From NCBI RefSeq assembly GCF_000382425.1, contig NZ_KB908291.1:1-64000 (forward strand): 64,000 nt of DNA. The letters are read 5' to 3'. The stretch comes from Empedobacter brevis NBRC 14943 = ATCC 43319. GTDB taxonomy: Bacteria > Bacteroidota > Bacteroidia > Flavobacteriales > Weeksellaceae. A program made the position numbers and the translations under genes. Of this stretch, positions 45,461 to 53,808 are shown in pieces (position 1 is the first letter of the stretch; each line of letters begins with the position of its first letter). Below the pieces are notes generated by a model. The model was not told the origin of the DNA and did not search any database. It saw only the letters and a program-made list of their open reading frames with translations.

Positions 45461-46443
45461 TTATTTTTTTCTTCGTAATAATCCAGCCAATTTTTTATTC
45501 TTCCAACAAACATTTTAAGATAATTTTCTGTTAGAAATATATTTGACCAATCAAATCTTTGAGCTTGGACACCAAGATAAAATACAAAAATTGAAGCTCC
45601 GGATTCAGGGATTAAATCGAGTTCCTTCCCAGATAAGTTTCTTTCTTTTTTATAACCGTTTAAGAAACTTTCAACTTTTGTTTCATATTTGTTTTTATCC
45701 GTTTCAATGAAAAATAATTGTTTGCAAAAATAGCCAATATCTAAGATCAAAGAACCATTTCCACAATTATCAAAATCAAAAATTGTAATTTCATTCTCCT
45801 TATTTACACTCAAATTATCGTACCAAATATCAAGGTGAACGATGCCTTTTTGATGTTCAGATAAATGGATTTTTTTAAAACGCTTTGCTATTTTTGAAGA
45901 GATTTGTTTTAAATAGATCATTTCATCTAAATTTTCCGAAAAAAACAGGTTTAGCTTCTCATAAGCTTTGTATAGAAGAACATCGGAATTATAATTGATT
46001 CTGTTGATTTTTTTTGTTGCCGTTACATTATGAATTTTTGCCATCATTGAACCAACTGCAAAGCACGTTTCATTGGTCATAAAACGCATTTTTTCGCCTT
46101 CTGCGAATGTGAACAGCACTACATATCGTAAACCTTCTGGAGCAAGAATTTCTTGAATTAAATTTCCATTTTTATCGGGAATCGGGGTTGAAACCGAAAG
46201 ATTGTATTTTTTAAGTGAATTTAAAAGGTCTAACTCTTCTTGGATTTCAGCTTTTGTTCTCCAGTTGTGACAATAAACTCTAACAACGTATTTTGTATTT
46301 ACATTGGATAAAAAATACGTATGATTTACTCCGGTTCTAAAAAGTTTACAATTGAAATGGTCCTTTAATTGATACTTTTCATTAATAAATTCTCCTAATT
46401 CGGTTTGTGATAATGTTGAAGCTATTACCGGGAAAGTTTTCAT
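45451..46443 (-). CDS. Aminoglycoside-phosphotransferase-fold kinase
   Basis: 330 residues. Kinase-like fold: YVVRVYCHNWR (nucleotide-binding Lys replaced or displaced), GIVHLDIWYDNLSV as catalytic loop (HxDxxxxN) and ITIFDFDNCGNG as metal-binding Asp. This is the APH/choline-kinase superfamily; drug resistance is not implied, as many members phosphorylate small metabolites. The last residues (NNCS, stop) are encoded by the fold-back element, so the C-terminus was fixed by cassette joining. Confidence 0.75.
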   Translation of the reverse strand: MKTFPVIASTLSQTELGEFINEKYQLKDHFNCKLFRTGVNHTYFLSNVNTKYVVRVYCHNWRTKAEIQEELDLLNSLKKYNLSVSTPIPDKNGNLIQEILAPEGLRYVVLFTFAEGEKMRFMTNETCFAVGSMMAKIHNVTATKKINRINYNSDVLLYKAYEKLNLFFSENLDEMIYLKQISSKIAKRFKKIHLSEHQKGIVHLDIWYDNLSVNKENEITIFDFDNCGNGSLILDIGYFCKQLFFIETDKNKYETKVESFLNGYKKERNLSGKELDLIPESGASIFVFYLGVQAQRFDWSNIFLTENYLKMFVGRIKNWLDYYEEKNNCS

Positions 46444-46470
46444 TTAAAGATTGAATTTGTTTATAATTGA

Positions 46471-46605
46471 GACTAATGGTTCGGGGTTTTGCGAGGTTCG
46501 AACTTCGTAACCGATTATCTTCTGTTAAAGATAAAAAATCTTGCGAAAAGGAAACATGAGTTTACCATAAAATTTGCAATCTTTCCAATACCATGTTAGC
46601 TGTAG
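46471..46605 (-). repeat. Fold-back (attC-like) element 2, after TerB-like gene
   Basis: Minus strand: CTACAGCTAACATGGTATTGG immediately after the TAG of the 178-residue gene, ending with CGCAAAACCCCGAACCATTAG. Its two arms match different members of the family (45451 type on one side, 51707 type on the other), suggesting a hybrid formed by recombination. Confidence 0.6.
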
Positions 46606-46606
46606 T

Positions 46607-47143
46607 CTAAATAATAGTAAATCCTTTTGGCAATTTCGCAATGTCTAAATCTTTCGGATTAGCGCCTTGAATTAACGATTTTATGATTTCATCTTTTTTT
46701 ATTTCTTCAAATTCGTCGTAGCTTAAATTAAAAAGAGATTGAAGATTGAGATTTAAAAGTGCTTCTTTTTCATTAACGAAATAGTCTGAATAAATTCTGA
46801 TAAATTCTTTTTTCAGAATTTCATTCATTTCTAAATTTTTATATTTTTTAAAATCACCTTCTTTAATCTTAAAAATTCTTTTTAGAAAAGTGAAATCTTG
46901 TATTTCAGTATCTGAAATTACATTATCTTCTAATATAAAATCTGCATAAGAAATTAGTAGATCTAAAGATTCAAATTTAATATCATTTAGGTTGCCAATT
47001 CCGTTTTGATCAACAATTTTATTAAAATAGTTATAATCAAAATTAATTTGAATAGATTCTAATATTTTTAGAAAATATTGAGATTCAGTTTTAGGTTTAT
47101 AAGATTTTACAAACTCAGAAAAGTATTCAGAAAAAGTGTACAT
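46607..47143 (-). CDS. Hypothetical protein, possibly TerB-like fold
   Basis: 178 residues, all-alpha, acidic, no signal. The middle ISYADFILEDNVISDTEIQDFTFLKRIF recalls the TerB-type helical bundle with an Asp/Glu metal-like motif. Assignment is weak. It occupies its own cassette between two fold-back elements, with its stop one base from the element at 46605. No partner gene. Confidence 0.55.
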   Translation of the reverse strand: MYTFSEYFSEFVKSYKPKTESQYFLKILESIQINFDYNYFNKIVDQNGIGNLNDIKFESLDLLISYADFILEDNVISDTEIQDFTFLKRIFKIKEGDFKKYKNLEMNEILKKEFIRIYSDYFVNEKEALLNLNLQSLFNLSYDEFEEIKKDEIIKSLIQGANPKDLDIAKLPKGFTII

Positions 47144-47168
47144 AATTTAATTTCGAAAATTTTTTTAG

Positions 47169-47371
47169 ATTACAGACAATGGATAGGGGATTTGCGAAGT
47201 GGCGGAAAATCGAAGATCAAAGTTTCGATTTAGACGACACGGTAAGCAAAACCATTTTTTCTTTTTGCTAAATTACAAAAAAAGCAAAAGAAAAACGGTT
47301 TTCGCGGATAGAAAGCACAAATGTTGAATTTTCCACTAAACCCGCATTTCGCCAAATTGTTGTTAGGCGTT
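47169..47371 (-). repeat. Fold-back (attC-like) element 3, after S41 peptidase gene
   Basis: Minus strand: CGCCTAACAACAATTTGGCG, AAATGCGGGTTTAGTGG, AAATTCAACATTTGTGCTTTC, and after a long middle section a matching arm CCGCCACTTCGCAAAT. GCCTAAC fits the integron RYYYAAC core best of all the elements. The middle contains an internal A/T-rich stem. Confidence 0.65.
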
Positions 47372-47374
47372 CGT

Positions 47375-48814
47375 TCATTTATTCTGTTCAATTTTTTTTA
47401 TTACATATTCCATTTGCCTGTCAAATTTTGTTTTCAAATCGGTAGGTTCAATTTGTATTTCAATGTCAGGTTTAATTCCTTTTGTGTCATATTCAAAATT
47501 GGGTGTTTTCATTTTGTATTGAAAAGTTGGTATCCAAACTAATGTTTTGGAATAAGGTAAAACAAAAGCTTGTCCACCTGCATTGCTATAGTTATTACCT
47601 TGAGAATATTCGCCATAAAATTTCCCTATTTTATATTCTCTCAACAACGCTAATAAATGCCCTGTTGTAGAAAAACATCCGCCATTTATTAATACACTGA
47701 TATGGCCTTTGTAAGAATTGGATTTGCTTTGCTGTTGTTGAAACCACCAATTTGTACTGTTAGTTTCTGTATAGCAATTGAGACCGTTTTTTAGTTTCGT
47801 TTCAGTCAAATTTATTTCCTCAATATTAGTTGGATTTTGTGCATAATGCTTCCAGTCTTTTACAGTGTTGTATTTTGCTCCTTGATAATCAAGGTAATAG
47901 AAAGGTTTGTTGGTTAAATAGGAGAAAAGATAACTTGCAATATCAGCAGAACCACCACTATTATCTCTTAAATCAATTATTAAATTTTTAGTTTTTAAAC
48001 TGTCTAATTGTGTAAAAAAATTATCCAATTGTTTTTCTGCTATTTTTCTGTTAGTTTCATCGTAACCATTTGCAAACGAATGAAATTTTAAAACTGCAAG
48101 ATTGTTCGTTTTAAATTCTGTTTGTAATGGTGTAATATTTTCAGCAATACTTTTTGTGTACGTTTCAAAAGTAATTCCCTTTAATACTTTCTTTTGTTTA
48201 CGATTATTTTTGTCTATATATTCAATCTGAAATTTATCAGTTTGATTAAAAATGAAATAGTAAAAAGGGAAATGATTAAAACGAGTATTCAATCCGGTCT
48301 CATTTTCGCCTTCAAGATGAGTAAATTTCCGAATTTCCTTGACGATTGAATTGATTTCTTTCCCGTTAATTTTCACGATTTGCAAACCAACATATTCGTT
48401 GTTTTCGGAAGTAGATTTATACAAATAATAATTGTTATTGATTTTATAGACACTGAATGGAAATACCAATCGGTCATTTAGCAATTTAATGATTTGGGTT
48501 CTGTCAACTGCCGTATGACCATCTTTAATTTTTGCCATTAAAGTGGCGGTTAATTTATAATATTCAACAACTGAAAGGTCAGATTTAATTGAGTTTTTTA
48601 AATTCAAATAGGTTTTATCAAATTCATTTTTAGAACAAAACATAAATTGCCCTGGATGAATGGTGTTTGTCAGATTGTACAGTTCTGTAAATTCAGAAAT
48701 AATACTGTCTTTTTTTAATGTTTTCTCTAATAAAACGTTTTTCACTTCTGCATTTTGTGCAAAAGCAAAATTGATTGTTAGTGTTATAATCGGTATTAGG
48801 AATTTTAAATTCAT
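47375..48814 (-). CDS. S41-family (C-terminal processing-like) peptidase
   Basis: 479 residues. Signal peptide MNLKFLIPIITLTINFAFAQ. A PDZ-like part around GLQIVKINGKEINSI, then the S41 core: NLIIDLRDNSGGSADIASYL, and HISVLINGGCFSTTGHLLALLRE, where the Ser after GGCF is the likely nucleophile. The Lys of the usual Ser/Lys dyad is not obvious. Periplasmic. Third gene of a three-gene cassette, 6 bases after the 162-residue gene. Confidence 0.8.
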   Translation of the reverse strand: MNLKFLIPIITLTINFAFAQNAEVKNVLLEKTLKKDSIISEFTELYNLTNTIHPGQFMFCSKNEFDKTYLNLKNSIKSDLSVVEYYKLTATLMAKIKDGHTAVDRTQIIKLLNDRLVFPFSVYKINNNYYLYKSTSENNEYVGLQIVKINGKEINSIVKEIRKFTHLEGENETGLNTRFNHFPFYYFIFNQTDKFQIEYIDKNNRKQKKVLKGITFETYTKSIAENITPLQTEFKTNNLAVLKFHSFANGYDETNRKIAEKQLDNFFTQLDSLKTKNLIIDLRDNSGGSADIASYLFSYLTNKPFYYLDYQGAKYNTVKDWKHYAQNPTNIEEINLTETKLKNGLNCYTETNSTNWWFQQQQSKSNSYKGHISVLINGGCFSTTGHLLALLREYKIGKFYGEYSQGNNYSNAGGQAFVLPYSKTLVWIPTFQYKMKTPNFEYDTKGIKPDIEIQIEPTDLKTKFDRQMEYVIKKIEQNK

Positions 48815-48820
48815 TTTACG

Positions 48821-49309
48821 CTACGGTTTTCCTGTTTTTCGTTGTTCATATTCACTTAAAAGTCTATTTAGTGTTTCTATTTTTTCATTGTCAACTGGGG
48901 CAGTTTGACAAAGCTGGTCAACTATTATCGTTATGTCATAGAATTGATTGTCAGTTGTGATTTTACCTTTTACTATTACTTTATCAACACGCAGGAAATA
49001 AGAGTTAAAAATATCAACATCATATTTGGTCTTGTCTTGCAGATACTTGTTGAATTTCAAGTCGCCCGTTTCTACTTGCATTTCTGTCAAATCCCGAAAC
49101 CATTGTTTTAGTCGTGTTAGTCGACCTTTTTGAAAATTTTCTTCGGTTTGTATCTTAAGTCCTTTATAGTGTTCATCAGAATCAAAGTCAGCGGTCTTGA
49201 TTTGCATTACTTTGTTTTCCAGGTAATAGTCAAGTGTCGCTAAAACCAAATCACGATACTTTTGAAGTTCTATTTGCTTCTCTTCTTGATTTAGCTTTCG
49301 TTCATTCAT
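48821..49309 (-). CDS. Hypothetical protein in S41 cassette
   Basis: 162 residues, highly charged helices at the N-terminus (QEEKQIELQKYRDLVLATLDYYLENKV) and a beta-rich end (VDKVIVKGKITTDNQFYDITIIVDQ). No signal or membrane segment, no family recognised. Its start overlaps the stop of the upstream zinc-ribbon gene by 4 bases, and the S41 gene follows after 6 bases, so all three travel together. Confidence 0.65.
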   Translation of the reverse strand: MNERKLNQEEKQIELQKYRDLVLATLDYYLENKVMQIKTADFDSDEHYKGLKIQTEENFQKGRLTRLKQWFRDLTEMQVETGDLKFNKYLQDKTKYDVDIFNSYFLRVDKVIVKGKITTDNQFYDITIIVDQLCQTAPVDNEKIETLNRLLSEYEQRKTGKP

Positions 49310-49632
49310 TTTCGTGCTTGGTCTTTATACTGTTCAACAAATTCCTTAGCGTCTCGAAGATTGTCAGGATACTTTGTATAATTCTGATAGTTCGTTACAC
49401 CATTTTTATTTTCAACTATTTCGTATATGTACTGATAATAAAATCCATTGTCAATTAGAAACTTAACGACCTCCCATTTTTTGTCTTCTATCTTTTTAGG
49501 CGGTCTAAACCTATGAGGCAAAAGTGTCATTGGTTTTCCATAATCAGAGCAATTAGCTTCCTTTCTGTCATTGAAGTCAGTTCCTTGACTAAATGATTTT
49601 TTACAATCTAAACAAACTACTTTATGTCCCAT
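49306..49632 (-). CDS. Zinc-ribbon-like hypothetical protein
   Basis: 108 residues. It begins MGHKVVCLDCKKSFSQG and later EANCSDYGKPM; the first CxxC pair is complete but the second has only one Cys (CSDY), so the zinc site may be degraded or use another ligand. The rest is basic and helical. First gene of the three-gene cassette. Confidence 0.6.
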   Translation of the reverse strand: MGHKVVCLDCKKSFSQGTDFNDRKEANCSDYGKPMTLLPHRFRPPKKIEDKKWEVVKFLIDNGFYYQYIYEIVENKNGVTNYQNYTKYPDNLRDAKEFVEQYKDQARK

Positions 49633-49688
49633 TTTCTGTATTGTTATTTAAGCTGGGAGACTTTTGGTAAATTAAAAAAAAGCAAACA

Positions 49689-49766
49689 GCTTTTGGCGGA
49701 TAAGGAAACGAAAACTTTCAATTTCGCACTTAACCCCGCATTTCGCCAAACCGATGTTAGTGGCAG
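49689..49766 (-). repeat. Fold-back (attC-like) element 4, after TPM gene
   Basis: Minus strand: CTGCCACTAACATCGGTTTGGCG, AAATGCGGGGTTAAGTGCG, AAATTGAAAGTTTTCG, then a weak second arm CCGCCAAAAGC. The CTAACAT...TTTGGCG...GCGGG order is shared with elements at 47371, 50795 and 53946. Confidence 0.65.
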
Positions 49767-49771
49767 TATTT

Positions 49772-50290
49772 TTATTTCCACAACTTTATAAATTCGTTTA
49801 TTCCATTTATCAATCCTGAATAATAATCATCGTTCTTAAATTCAGGTAATATTTTTTCATTTAGTACTTTTTCGCATATTTGGTCCGTTAAAATTTTTTC
49901 TGTCCCTGTTCCTGTACAAATTCTGATTTTTCTCAAATGCTTACTAAAAACGATTGTTAGTCCATTATTTTTTTCAGCCGTTCCAATTCCCCAATTATTT
50001 GATAAATCAAGTGCATATTGATTAAAATTATTTTCGTTCAAGTTTTTAGAAATTGAAATAATTGCTATTTGATTTGTTGTAGTATTTTCATATTCAGTCA
50101 AAATTTTTGAAAGTTTATTTAGCTCTTCATTTGTTAAAACTTTTTCATAATCAGAAACATAACCCAATGGTTTTGGGAATTCATTTTTTATTAGAGTCTT
50201 TTGGGAATCTGTTTTTTGAGTTTCATTTTGGATTGTTTTACAACCGAAAACAAAAAGTATAACAATAAATATTGGGAAAAATTTCTTCAT
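49772..50290 (-). CDS. TPM-domain lipoprotein
   Basis: About 172 residues from the Met at 50290 (MKKFFPIFIVILFVFGC, a lipoprotein signal); the longer frame adds nine residues before it. GYVSDYEKVLTNEELNKLSKIL, QIAIISISKN, NNWGIGTAEKNNGLTIVFSKHLRKIRICTGTGTE and KVLNEKILPEFKNDDYYSGL are the TPM family motifs. Members have been linked to phosphatase activity or photosystem II repair in plants; bacterial roles vary. Single-gene cassette next to leader copy A. Confidence 0.8.
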   Translation of the reverse strand: MKKFFPIFIVILFVFGCKTIQNETQKTDSQKTLIKNEFPKPLGYVSDYEKVLTNEELNKLSKILTEYENTTTNQIAIISISKNLNENNFNQYALDLSNNWGIGTAEKNNGLTIVFSKHLRKIRICTGTGTEKILTDQICEKVLNEKILPEFKNDDYYSGLINGINEFIKLWK

Positions 50291-50326
50291 TTTGATTTGT
50301 GCGGAATTTTTGTTCAAATATTTCCA

Positions 50327-50716
50327 CTAACACCCAAATATACGAAAGTTTTTATATGGAGTACCATTTTAATATGTTGTTAAAATCAACGTATATTGTT
50401 GTTTTTCAGTATAATTTCAACTGCGTATTCTGTATAGAATTTTCTTTGGTTTCATCTTTTTGGACACAGAATTCTATTTAAAATGTACAAGTTCAACGTG
50501 ACAAATGTATAAGATTCTTCAGCTAGCTTAGAATGACAAGAAAACGTATTACAGAAAAAAGGATTTTAAAAAATGGACTTAAAACTCTCACGTGAAGAAA
50601 ATGTTTATGTGGAATGTTAAAAAGGTTTTAGCCGGTAGGTTTTTTTTAAATTTTTAGTGGAATGGAAATGTTTTTTTAATCAAGTAAAAAAGTAATGATG
50701 AATAAAAAATGAAACA
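50327..50716 (-). repeat. Leader-like direct repeat, copy A
   Basis: About 390 bases nearly identical to 54458-54886, except for a gap of about 40 bases near the far end. On the minus strand it ends TATATTTGGGTGTTAG just before the TPM gene. TATATTTG (50335-50342) is a TAnnTTTG promoter box pointing into that gene. I see no gene in it. It accounts for most of the gene-free stretch 50318-50799. Confidence 0.8.
50335..50342 (-). promoter_or_regulatory. -7 box in leader copy A
   Basis: Minus-strand TATATTTG, 8 bases from the end of the repeat and 45 bases before the TPM start codon. A clear -33 TTG is missing. Confidence 0.4.
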
Positions 50717-50718
50717 CA

Positions 50719-50795
50719 TTGGGCGGCGAAAAAAGTACAAAAGCTGAATTTAGCACTTAACCCCGCCATTGCGCCAATACGATGTTTGTTGCAGT
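50719..50795 (-). repeat. Fold-back (attC-like) element 5, after DUF3667 gene
   Basis: Minus strand: CTGCAACAAACATCGTATTGGCG, CAATGGCGGGGTTAAGTGC, TAAATTCAGCTTTTGTACTTT, and a short second arm CGCCGCCCAA. Here CTAAC has changed to AAAC. It directly abuts leader copy A. Confidence 0.6.
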
Positions 50796-50799
50796 ATTT

Positions 50800-51561
50800 T
50801 TAGACTATAGCTATTCGTGTTAACATTATCAAAATTAATGTGGTTAAAAATATAAAAATTAAGTAAGTCAATACTGTATTTAAAATTCTTGAAAATTTGT
50901 TGAGATTATTGAAAAATTGAAAATATGCCCAAAAAGTAAAAATTATCGAAAAAACTACTCTGATTATCTCTGTCTTTGAATTATTTGGAAAAAGTAGAGA
51001 TAGAGGAATTGTTAGTAAAAATATTAAAGTGACTTGCCCAAATAGAAATGTATTTAACAGTAAATGTTCAAAATAGTTAAATTTTGATTTTCTAAAAGAA
51101 ATAAATGATGATAAAGAAAAAAATGGAATTAATAAAAGTGCTGTATAAGCATAATTATGAATTAGCCATTCAAAAATCTTAAAACTTTCTTCATTAATAT
51201 TTCTCCCATTTTTAATTCCATCAACAATTCCCAATAATCCATCTTCAATAAAAGGATTTTTGTTTATTTTGTGCTCCAAAAATAAATATATAATTGACAG
51301 AATAATAACATAAGTGACAGGTTTAAAGTGTTTTACTCTTTTTCCATCAATATATTCCCTTATCGAGTTTCCTGGTCTTTTAAATAATTCTTTAATAGTG
51401 TAAAATATACCTCCATCAACGTGAAAAATTGAATGTTGAATTTCGTGGATTACAAAATGAAAATTTATTTTGTGAATGTGAGAACTTTGTCCGCAAAAGT
51501 TGCAGAAATTACCATTAAAATTATTATTACAATTTTTACAGATATGATTACTATTGGACAT
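50800..51561 (-). CDS. DUF3667 membrane protein
   Basis: 253 residues. N-terminal zinc ribbon CKNCNNNFNGNFCNFCGQ, then the family signature FHFVIHEIQHSIFHVDGGIFYTIKEL and RPGNSIREYIDGKRVKHFKPVTYVI, followed by five or so membrane helices. DUF3667 is common in Bacteroidota and its function is unknown. It starts 2 bases after the stop of a tiny membrane ORF and shares its cassette. Confidence 0.85.
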   Translation of the reverse strand: MSNSNHICKNCNNNFNGNFCNFCGQSSHIHKINFHFVIHEIQHSIFHVDGGIFYTIKELFKRPGNSIREYIDGKRVKHFKPVTYVIILSIIYLFLEHKINKNPFIEDGLLGIVDGIKNGRNINEESFKIFEWLIHNYAYTALLLIPFFSLSSFISFRKSKFNYFEHLLLNTFLFGQVTLIFLLTIPLSLLFPNNSKTEIIRVVFSIIFTFWAYFQFFNNLNKFSRILNTVLTYLIFIFLTTLILIMLTRIAIV

Positions 51562-51563
51562 TT

Positions 51564-51686
51564 CTATTTAAAAATAATAGGCCAAAGATATTCAAAAAAT
51601 ATTTTTGCAAGAATAATTCCTGTTGTAATTCCAAGTGCCGTTTTCCAAAATTTGTTTTTATTTTCTTCTTTTTTCACTGTTGTCAA
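51564..51686 (-). CDS. Tiny membrane protein upstream of DUF3667
   Basis: 37-40 residues, from GTG at 51677 or TTG at 51686: VKKEENKNKFWKTALGI, then TTGIILAKIFFEYLW and PIIFK, one hydrophobic helix after a basic front. The stop is 2 bases before the DUF3667 ATG, which suggests translational coupling. No homolog recognised; the plus-strand frame over it is a shadow. Confidence 0.5.
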   Translation of the reverse strand: MTTVKKEENKNKFWKTALGITTGIILAKIFFEYLWPIIFK

Positions 51687-51706
51687 CGGCTTTTTGGTTA
51701 AAATTA

Positions 51707-51900
51707 CCTACAACGATTCGGGGCTTTGAGAAGAACGGGAGAGAATTTGAACGAAGTTCAAGTTCGTCCGTTCAAGCAAATTGCTCTTTTCGAAAACTAA
51801 TTTAGTTTATTGTTTTAAGAAAAGCAATTTTGCGAGTGAAAAAAAATGGGCTGAAAGTTTACTTTCAGCCCGCCTGACGCAAAACCCTTGTTATCGGCAG
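51707..51900 (-). repeat. Fold-back (attC-like) element 6, after AAA/TOPRIM gene
   Basis: Minus strand: CTGCCGATAACAAGGGTTTTGCG right after the AAA gene, ending CAAAGCCCCGAATCGTTGTAGG as second arm. It contains a perfect inner stem GGGCTGAAAGT-TT-ACTTTCAGCCC at 51848-51871 and further paired stretches (TTGAACGAAGTTCAAG, AGCAATTTTGC...GCAAATTGCT). Confidence 0.7.
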
Positions 51901-53778
51901 TTAAATTATTTCAGATGGAAAATACTTTTTCAAAATATTTAATTGGTCAGGATTATTTTGGATGAATTTGAAACATCTTTCCGTAAAGTCAGTTATAGCT
52001 AAGTGTCTTGATACAATTTTTTTTAATCCTTTATTATTGTAAATTGAAATTGTTTTTTCGTAATTGTTATCTGTGATTATTTTCTCTATTTCAGTTTTTC
52101 TTTGTTCATAAAAACTATCAATATTAATAGCGTCTAAAAATATTTGATAGTTTTCTTTAACTTTTTGAATAGTATTTCCTTTAGTCAAATCTGAATCAGT
52201 AAATATGTTGTTTATTTTAGTGGAAATATAGTTAGAGATTTGTAATTCTTTTTCTTTTTCTAATTCTTTAATTACATCTATTTTAATAAGTTTGATTTTT
52301 TCAGGATCTGTCATTAAATGTGTTGAAAGATTTGTTAGAAATTCTTCATCGAGAAATAGATTTTCAACTTCCGAGACTGAAAAACTATAAATATTTTCTA
52401 ATTTAATTTTATCTAATCTTTCAACAGAATGATGATCAGAGTCTATAAGTCCAATTGCGGAAGTATTAATATTGTTTAATTTATTAAAAGCTTTTGTGTG
52501 ATTAATTACATTGAAACAAGAACCAACAGGTGTAATTGTATAATCTGGAAAAAGCATTGAATATATTTTTTCATCATTAGAACCTTTGATTCCTTCACAA
52601 AATAAAATATTTTTTCTGCTACCTAAAAGTTCGAAAAGTAGAGCTTGAGGAATTTCCTCTGATTCTATATTTTCGATTTCCCAATAGTTTGGGTATTTAT
52701 ATGATTTTATCCATATTTTTTTTGCTGTATTTCTACTTGTTGCAAAATCTAAATCATGTGTCAAATAAATAAATAGACAGTCATTACGTTTTGATTCTAA
52801 TATATTCCACAATCTCTTTAAGATTGTTTTGTGTAAATACATTTCTGGCTCATCGATTACAATAAAACCATTCACGGGAGCTAACATTACTTGTGCTATC
52901 AGGTATAAAAGAACTTTTTCTCCATCACTCATCTGAATACTTGGATAAGGAGTATCTGTTTCTTTTACATACGTTTTTATATTTATTCCATCTTCACAAT
53001 CTAAATATCTATGTTCAATTAGTGAATTCCATATTTCGATTGTTGCATCTAAATTTGTGTTTTGTGGAGAGTCAATTGGTTTTTCATTTTTTGTATTTTC
53101 AATGGCTTGTTTTCGGTATTTATTTCCGATTGAAATATTTTCTGCTAATAAATGTTTTAGAACGATCTCAAATTCATTTGCAATGTATCTAAAATCGTCA
53201 GTATTTTTGTAGGTTTTACCTCTTAATTGTTCTTCTTTAAGTTTGGTAGCAGTAATTTCAGGATTACCAATATTTTCAAATGTTGGTAATTTAAGTATTC
53301 TTTGAGCTGAAATTACTACACCATTATTGTTTAGATATTGTTTTAATTTTTCTGATAATGAGGTTTTACCGCTTCCATTAGCTCCAACAATTACAATATT
53401 AGAATCAAAATTTCCTATTTTTTCAAAAAAATCAATTTGAAAATTAAACCCATCGGTTAAACCTTTAATTGAATCGTAAATATATTGAGTAAAGCTATTT
53501 TTATTTTGTTGCTTCCAATGTTCGTCTTGATGAATTACAAAGTTTGAATTAGCGTGATCTCTGTATTGTAGTTGACTTAAAATTGCTGAGATTTGATTAT
53601 TATACAGTTGTCTGTATGATGTATCAATATTTTGTTGCAAAAGTTGAGTTTTAATTTTGATAGCTATTTCAACAATTGTGTCAAAAATATTTAATTTCTT
53701 TTCATCAATTTCTAATTGATTATAAATTTCTTTATGAAGGGTTGATTCTTTTATTAGATCTTCTAAAAGTTGCTCCAT
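51901..53778 (-). CDS. AAA ATPase with TOPRIM/DUF4435-like C-terminal domain (OLD-like)
   Basis: 625 residues. Residues 1-110 are helical. Walker A IVIVGANGSGKTSLSEKL lies at about 130, an ABC-type SDGEKVLLYLIAQV signature at 285, Walker B NGFIVIDEPEMYLH at 305 and a His switch YLTHDLDF at 340. The C-terminal half has ILFCEGIKGSNDEKIY, AIGLIDSDHHSVERL and FSVSEVENLFL, the acidic pattern of DUF4435/TOPRIM nucleases. This is the build of OLD-type and related anti-phage ATPase-nucleases. It occupies its own cassette; no partner gene is adjacent. A defence role is inference. Confidence 0.8.
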   Translation of the reverse strand: MEQLLEDLIKESTLHKEIYNQLEIDEKKLNIFDTIVEIAIKIKTQLLQQNIDTSYRQLYNNQISAILSQLQYRDHANSNFVIHQDEHWKQQNKNSFTQYIYDSIKGLTDGFNFQIDFFEKIGNFDSNIVIVGANGSGKTSLSEKLKQYLNNNGVVISAQRILKLPTFENIGNPEITATKLKEEQLRGKTYKNTDDFRYIANEFEIVLKHLLAENISIGNKYRKQAIENTKNEKPIDSPQNTNLDATIEIWNSLIEHRYLDCEDGINIKTYVKETDTPYPSIQMSDGEKVLLYLIAQVMLAPVNGFIVIDEPEMYLHKTILKRLWNILESKRNDCLFIYLTHDLDFATSRNTAKKIWIKSYKYPNYWEIENIESEEIPQALLFELLGSRKNILFCEGIKGSNDEKIYSMLFPDYTITPVGSCFNVINHTKAFNKLNNINTSAIGLIDSDHHSVERLDKIKLENIYSFSVSEVENLFLDEEFLTNLSTHLMTDPEKIKLIKIDVIKELEKEKELQISNYISTKINNIFTDSDLTKGNTIQKVKENYQIFLDAINIDSFYEQRKTEIEKIITDNNYEKTISIYNNKGLKKIVSRHLAITDFTERCFKFIQNNPDQLNILKKYFPSEII

Positions 53779-53808
53779 TTCAATTTTGGGTTTTGTTCGT
53801 TTTTAATT

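Noticed and set aside
45451..46443. Antibiotic resistance phosphotransferase
   Set aside because: The fold is shared with many metabolic kinases and I see no feature specific to drug-modifying enzymes.
51433..51729. 98-residue plus-strand frame
   Set aside because: It is antisense to the DUF3667 start and the tiny membrane ORF, and spans a cassette boundary.
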